7,677 nt of DNA from Anaerolineales bacterium UBA6663 (GTDB lineage: Bacteria > Chloroflexota > Anaerolineae > Anaerolineales > UBA6663), in NCBI GenBank assembly GCA_002455335.1, contig DKKP01000389.1, forward strand, positions 1 through 7,677, in the 5' to 3' direction. The notes beneath the pieces were generated by a model. That model did no database searches and was not told the DNA's origin. It was given only the letters and a program-made list of their open reading frames with translations. The position numbers and the translations under genes were made by a program. Below are positions 5,434 through 7,677 of the stretch, one piece after another; the stretch's first letter is position 1, and each line of letters begins with the position of its first letter.

Positions 5434-6576
5434 TCAGCGTTCAGGCGCCCCGGCCACGACCCATTGCGTGAGCCGATCGAGCTCGATCTCCGACAGCAAG
5501 CCAGGGTGCTCGCCCGTGGTCTGCGCCACCAGGATCAGGCTCTCCGCAGGGGTTGAGGCATCGATCACGCGGCCGTTGGCGCCGCCCGCGAGCAGATCGG
5601 CATAGGTGGTCAGCGCCAACCCGCCGGCTTCGCCGTGGCAGCTTGTACACTTCGTCGCAAACAGCGTGCCGATGTAGCCGTTCCAGGTCAGGCTCTCGAC
5701 CGGCGGCGGCGTCGGCGTTGGCGGGATCGGCGTCGGCGTTTGCGGCGCAAAGGCCTCGACCGTCGGGAGCGCCGGGATCGTGGCAATCGCGGTCTCCTCA
5801 AACGAGACGAACCAGGCCACACCCGCCAGCAAGATCACCGATGCGATGCTGGCCACCGGCAGAAAGCGCCTCTGGCGCTGGCGCAGGTCAACAGGGTCGA
5901 CCGGTCGGGTTGCTGTGCCGGCCTCGATGTCGGCCAGCTCGAGCGGGTGCTCGTGGCGCATCTCCTCTTCGGAGAGCTTGCCCGTCCACATGCTCTTGTT
6001 GAAGCGCCGGAAATGCACGCCGTAGAAGTGCCAGATCAAGATCGAGAGCACCGCCAGCAGGGCTTCGCCGCCATGCGCGGCCTTGGCCGCCGGGATGAAC
6101 TCGCCTGGCAGGAAACGGGCCGTGGCGATCGGGTTCCACAGGATGAAGCCTGTCACGGCCATCACCACGGTCCCCCAGACGAAGGCCCAGTACTCGACCT
6201 TCTCCTCGAAGGTGAAGCGGCCCATCTTCGGCCAGACCTTGCTCAGACCGATGTTGTGCGCGAAGACCTGCCAGGCATCGACCGCGTCTTTGAGCGCGGG
6301 GAGCATGGTCAGTTTCACGCGCGTCACATACAGCTTGTAGCCGAGCATGACGAGGTGATAAACCGTGGCGATCAGCAGCACAGTCGCCGCGACGCGGTGC
6401 ACGATGCGCACCTGCTCGATGCCGCCCAACGCCACGATCATGCCCTCGGCCCAGGGCGCTGTCACGAACTTCTGCGGCAGGCCGGTGACCGCCAGGATCG
6501 TGAACGAGACAAGCTGGGTCAGATGCTCGATCCGCTGCGCCAGCGTGAAGCGTGGGTACGTCTTCTCCTTCGTCAT
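5434..6576 (-). CDS. FdnI/HydC-like membrane cytochrome b with C-terminal mono-haem c domain
   Basis: Protein of 380 residues. The N-terminal half has four membrane helices (about 20-37, 57-80, 128-147, 169-190) with histidines H18, H60, H74, H168 and H183. Their placement resembles the two-haem b subunits of formate dehydrogenase-N (FdnI) and hydrogenase (HydC), which exchange electrons with quinones; the H168/H183 pair is typical. A cytoplasmic loop (about 191-238) leads to a fifth helix (about 240-258). An outside Pro/Thr linker (277-292) then leads to a c domain with KCTSCHGEAGG (C310, C313, H314) ending LTQWVVAGAPER. That ending resembles the small c domains often written as PSCyt-like. 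No Met follows the CxxCH, so the second axial ligand is not Met; H357 in GEHPG is the likely candidate. The start codon overlaps the upstream stop as ATGA, with GAAGGGGGG 9 bases before it. The substrate is not evident; a quinol or quinone module for the nine-haem partner is inferred. Confidence 0.9.
   Translation of the reverse strand: MTKEKTYPRFTLAQRIEHLTQLVSFTILAVTGLPQKFVTAPWAEGMIVALGGIEQVRIVHRVAATVLLIATVYHLVMLGYKLYVTRVKLTMLPALKDAVDAWQVFAHNIGLSKVWPKMGRFTFEEKVEYWAFVWGTVVMAVTGFILWNPIATARFLPGEFIPAAKAAHGGEALLAVLSILIWHFYGVHFRRFNKSMWTGKLSEEEMRHEHPLELADIEAGTATRPVDPVDLRQRQRRFLPVASIASVILLAGVAWFVSFEETAIATIPALPTVEAFAPQTPTPIPPTPTPPPVESLTWNGYIGTLFATKCTSCHGEAGGLALTTYADLLAGGANGRVIDASTPAESLILVAQTTGEHPGLLSEIELDRLTQWVVAGAPER
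5708..5740 (-). repeat. Short in-frame direct repeat coding the Pro/Thr linker
   Basis: The 12-mer GGCGTCGGCGTT (plus strand) occurs at 5708-5719 and again at 5729-5740, exactly 21 bases (seven codons) apart. On the coding strand it gives the TPTP units of the linker that joins the last membrane helix to the haem c domain of the cytochrome b protein. The linker is low-complexity and probably flexible, and such tracts easily change length by slippage. Confidence 0.6.
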
Positions 6577-7677
6577 GCGTGAGCGCCCCCCTTCACGCGC
6601 TGATAGATCCGGCGCCCCGCATCGGCGAGCACGAACACGACCATGCCGCCGACGACGATCGGGATGAAGAACTGGTAGAAGACGTCGACGAAGTACACAA
6701 GCGGGTTATTCTCGGCGCTGGGCACGTAATGGCTCAACCACGAGTCAGGGAACGAGGCCGTGGCATCCGGATGGCAGCGCTGACAGGTGACCAGCAGGTT
6801 CTGCTTGACCTGCAGGCCCTTCTCGGGATCCGACACGGCGCGGATGTCGTGCACGCCGTGGCAGTCGGAGCACACCGGCTTGTTGGTCTCCTGATCGGGG
6901 TTCTCGCGCTCGAACAGGGTGACCGTGGTGCCGTGGAAGTCGGCGATGTACGTGTCGAGCACGTGCGTCGTGAGGTCGTAGGGCGCCATGCGCTCGGGGT
7001 CGGTGTGGCACTTCGCGCAGGTCTCGGGCGAGTTCAACCGGAATTGCGCCGTGGTCGGGTCGACCACGTTGTGCACGCCGTGGCAGTCGATGCAGGTGGG
7101 CACATCGGCGTTGCCGCCCGGCTGATCGGCCGAGCCCAACAGCGCCGAGCCGTGCACCGATTGCTTGTACTGGTCGTAGATCGTGCTGTGACAGCGCGCG
7201 CACATCTGGGGCACGGCCAGCCGCGCATTGGGCCAGAGCTCGTCGGTGGTCGGGTCGTTGAGCTGCTTCTCGTAATGCGGGTTGTGGCAGTCGGCGCAGA
7301 CCGCGGCGTCGCGGTTGCCCTCGTCGAGCGCGGCCTGATGCACGCTATCGTGGGTCAGCTCGAAGTTGTGCTCGTGGCACTCGCGACAGGTCTCGCTGCC
7401 CTGGATCGTCGCGTCGCGCAGATCCTGCACGGTCGACTCGGGATGCGGGTACTCGCGGATCGTGGTGTGACATTGTACGCAGGCGTAGCCGCCGCTGCCG
7501 TGCACCGAAGCGTTATAGCCGCCCGCGTCGATGCTCAGATAGCGCAACTCGCCGCTGGGCAGGGTCTCGATCTGGTTCGGCTTGCCGTGGCAACTCAGAC
7601 AATACTCGTTGCTGATGCCGGGCTGCGCCACGGCCTCGGCCACCGCGGCGAGCGCAGGGCCGGCCGGGGCCTCGGCG
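6573..7677 (-). CDS. Nine-haem (visible) membrane-anchored c-type cytochrome, 5' end outside window
   Basis: The frame is open to the right edge (AEAPAGPALAAVAEAV... before the first haem), and no signal peptide is visible, so the true start lies outside. The GTG at 7643 is unlikely to be the real one. Numbered from that GTG, CxxCH motifs start at C15, C55, C86, C116, C148, C184, C209, C258 and C287. Twelve other outside histidines (for example SVHGS, NPHY, QSVHGS, DCHGVH twice, LSHY) are enough for bis-His ligation of all nine haems. A membrane helix at about 320-342 (FVDVFYQFFIPIVVGGMVVFVL) and a short basic tail (RRIYQRVKGG) anchor it with the haems outside. The repeated DCHGVH and SVHG patterns are those of cytochrome c3/NrfB-like multihaem proteins. 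Its stop overlaps the cytochrome b start. It likely accepts electrons from, or gives them to, that protein; the final partner is unknown. More haems could lie upstream. Confidence 0.93.
   Translation of the reverse strand, partial: AEAPAGPALAAVAEAVAQPGISNEYCLSCHGKPNQIETLPSGELRYLSIDAGGYNASVHGSGGYACVQCHTTIREYPHPESTVQDLRDATIQGSETCRECHEHNFELTHDSVHQAALDEGNRDAAVCADCHNPHYEKQLNDPTTDELWPNARLAVPQMCARCHSTIYDQYKQSVHGSALLGSADQPGGNADVPTCIDCHGVHNVVDPTTAQFRLNSPETCAKCHTDPERMAPYDLTTHVLDTYIADFHGTTVTLFERENPDQETNKPVCSDCHGVHDIRAVSDPEKGLQVKQNLLVTCQRCHPDATASFPDSWLSHYVPSAENNPLVYFVDVFYQFFIPIVVGGMVVFVLADAGRRIYQRVKGGAHA
6586..6594 (-). promoter_or_regulatory. Ribosome binding site for the cytochrome b gene, inside the upstream gene
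   Basis: GAAGGGGGG on the minus strand lies 9 bases before the ATG at 6576 and inside the last codons of the nine-haem cytochrome. With the ATGA overlap it points to coupled translation of the two cytochromes and so to a fixed ratio. Confidence 0.6.

Noticed and set aside
5635..6582. Plus-strand open frame of 315 codons opposite the cytochrome b gene
   Set aside because: Antisense shadow. The opposite strand has ordered helices, ligand histidines and a CxxCH.
1..7677. CRISPR arrays, tRNA or rRNA genes, insertion sequences
   Set aside because: No regularly spaced repeats, no transposase-like frame with flanking inverted repeats, and no RNA gene signature seen on reading both strands.

Overview
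The window is GC-rich bacterial DNA in which every gene I can support lies on the minus strand, so it reads from right to left. The multihaem cytochromes, the System I cytochrome c maturation (ccm) genes, and the two membrane proteins ending in zinc ribbons suggest a Chloroflexota-like organism (Anaerolineae or a relative). This is inference from protein style; no rRNA or other marker gene is present.

Right part (7677 to 5434): a two-gene cytochrome unit. The first gene is cut by the window edge and encodes an exported c-type cytochrome with nine visible CxxCH motifs and a C-terminal membrane anchor. Its stop overlaps, as ATGA, the start of a FdnI/HydC-like membrane cytochrome b that carries an extra one-haem c domain on a Pro/Thr-rich linker. 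Together they look like a module that passes electrons between the quinone pool and the outside of the membrane. A strong intrinsic terminator (5413 to 5361) ends this unit.

Middle gap (5433 to 5129): about 305 bases holding the terminator and no convincing gene. A promoter for the leftward genes is expected here, but I could not pick one out.

Left part (5128 to 1): a tightly packed unit of six genes. In transcription order these are an unrecognised signal-peptide/membrane/zinc-ribbon protein, ccmE, ccmF, ccmH (CcmL-type), ccmG, and a CcmI-like membrane protein with a C-terminal zinc ribbon that runs off the window. CcmE carries and donates haem, CcmF is the haem lyase, and CcmG and CcmH keep the apocytochrome CxxCH cysteines reduced. 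The maturation machinery therefore sits directly downstream of genes for proteins that need at least ten covalent haems. ccmA, ccmB, ccmC and ccmD are not in the window.

Most notable points: CcmE has a cysteine (CPTRY) where classical CcmE has the haem-binding histidine, yet CcmH and CcmG are present. The nine-haem c plus FdnI-type b pair has the same domain order as the fused Geobacter CbcL. Zinc-ribbon membrane proteins bracket the ccm genes at both ends.
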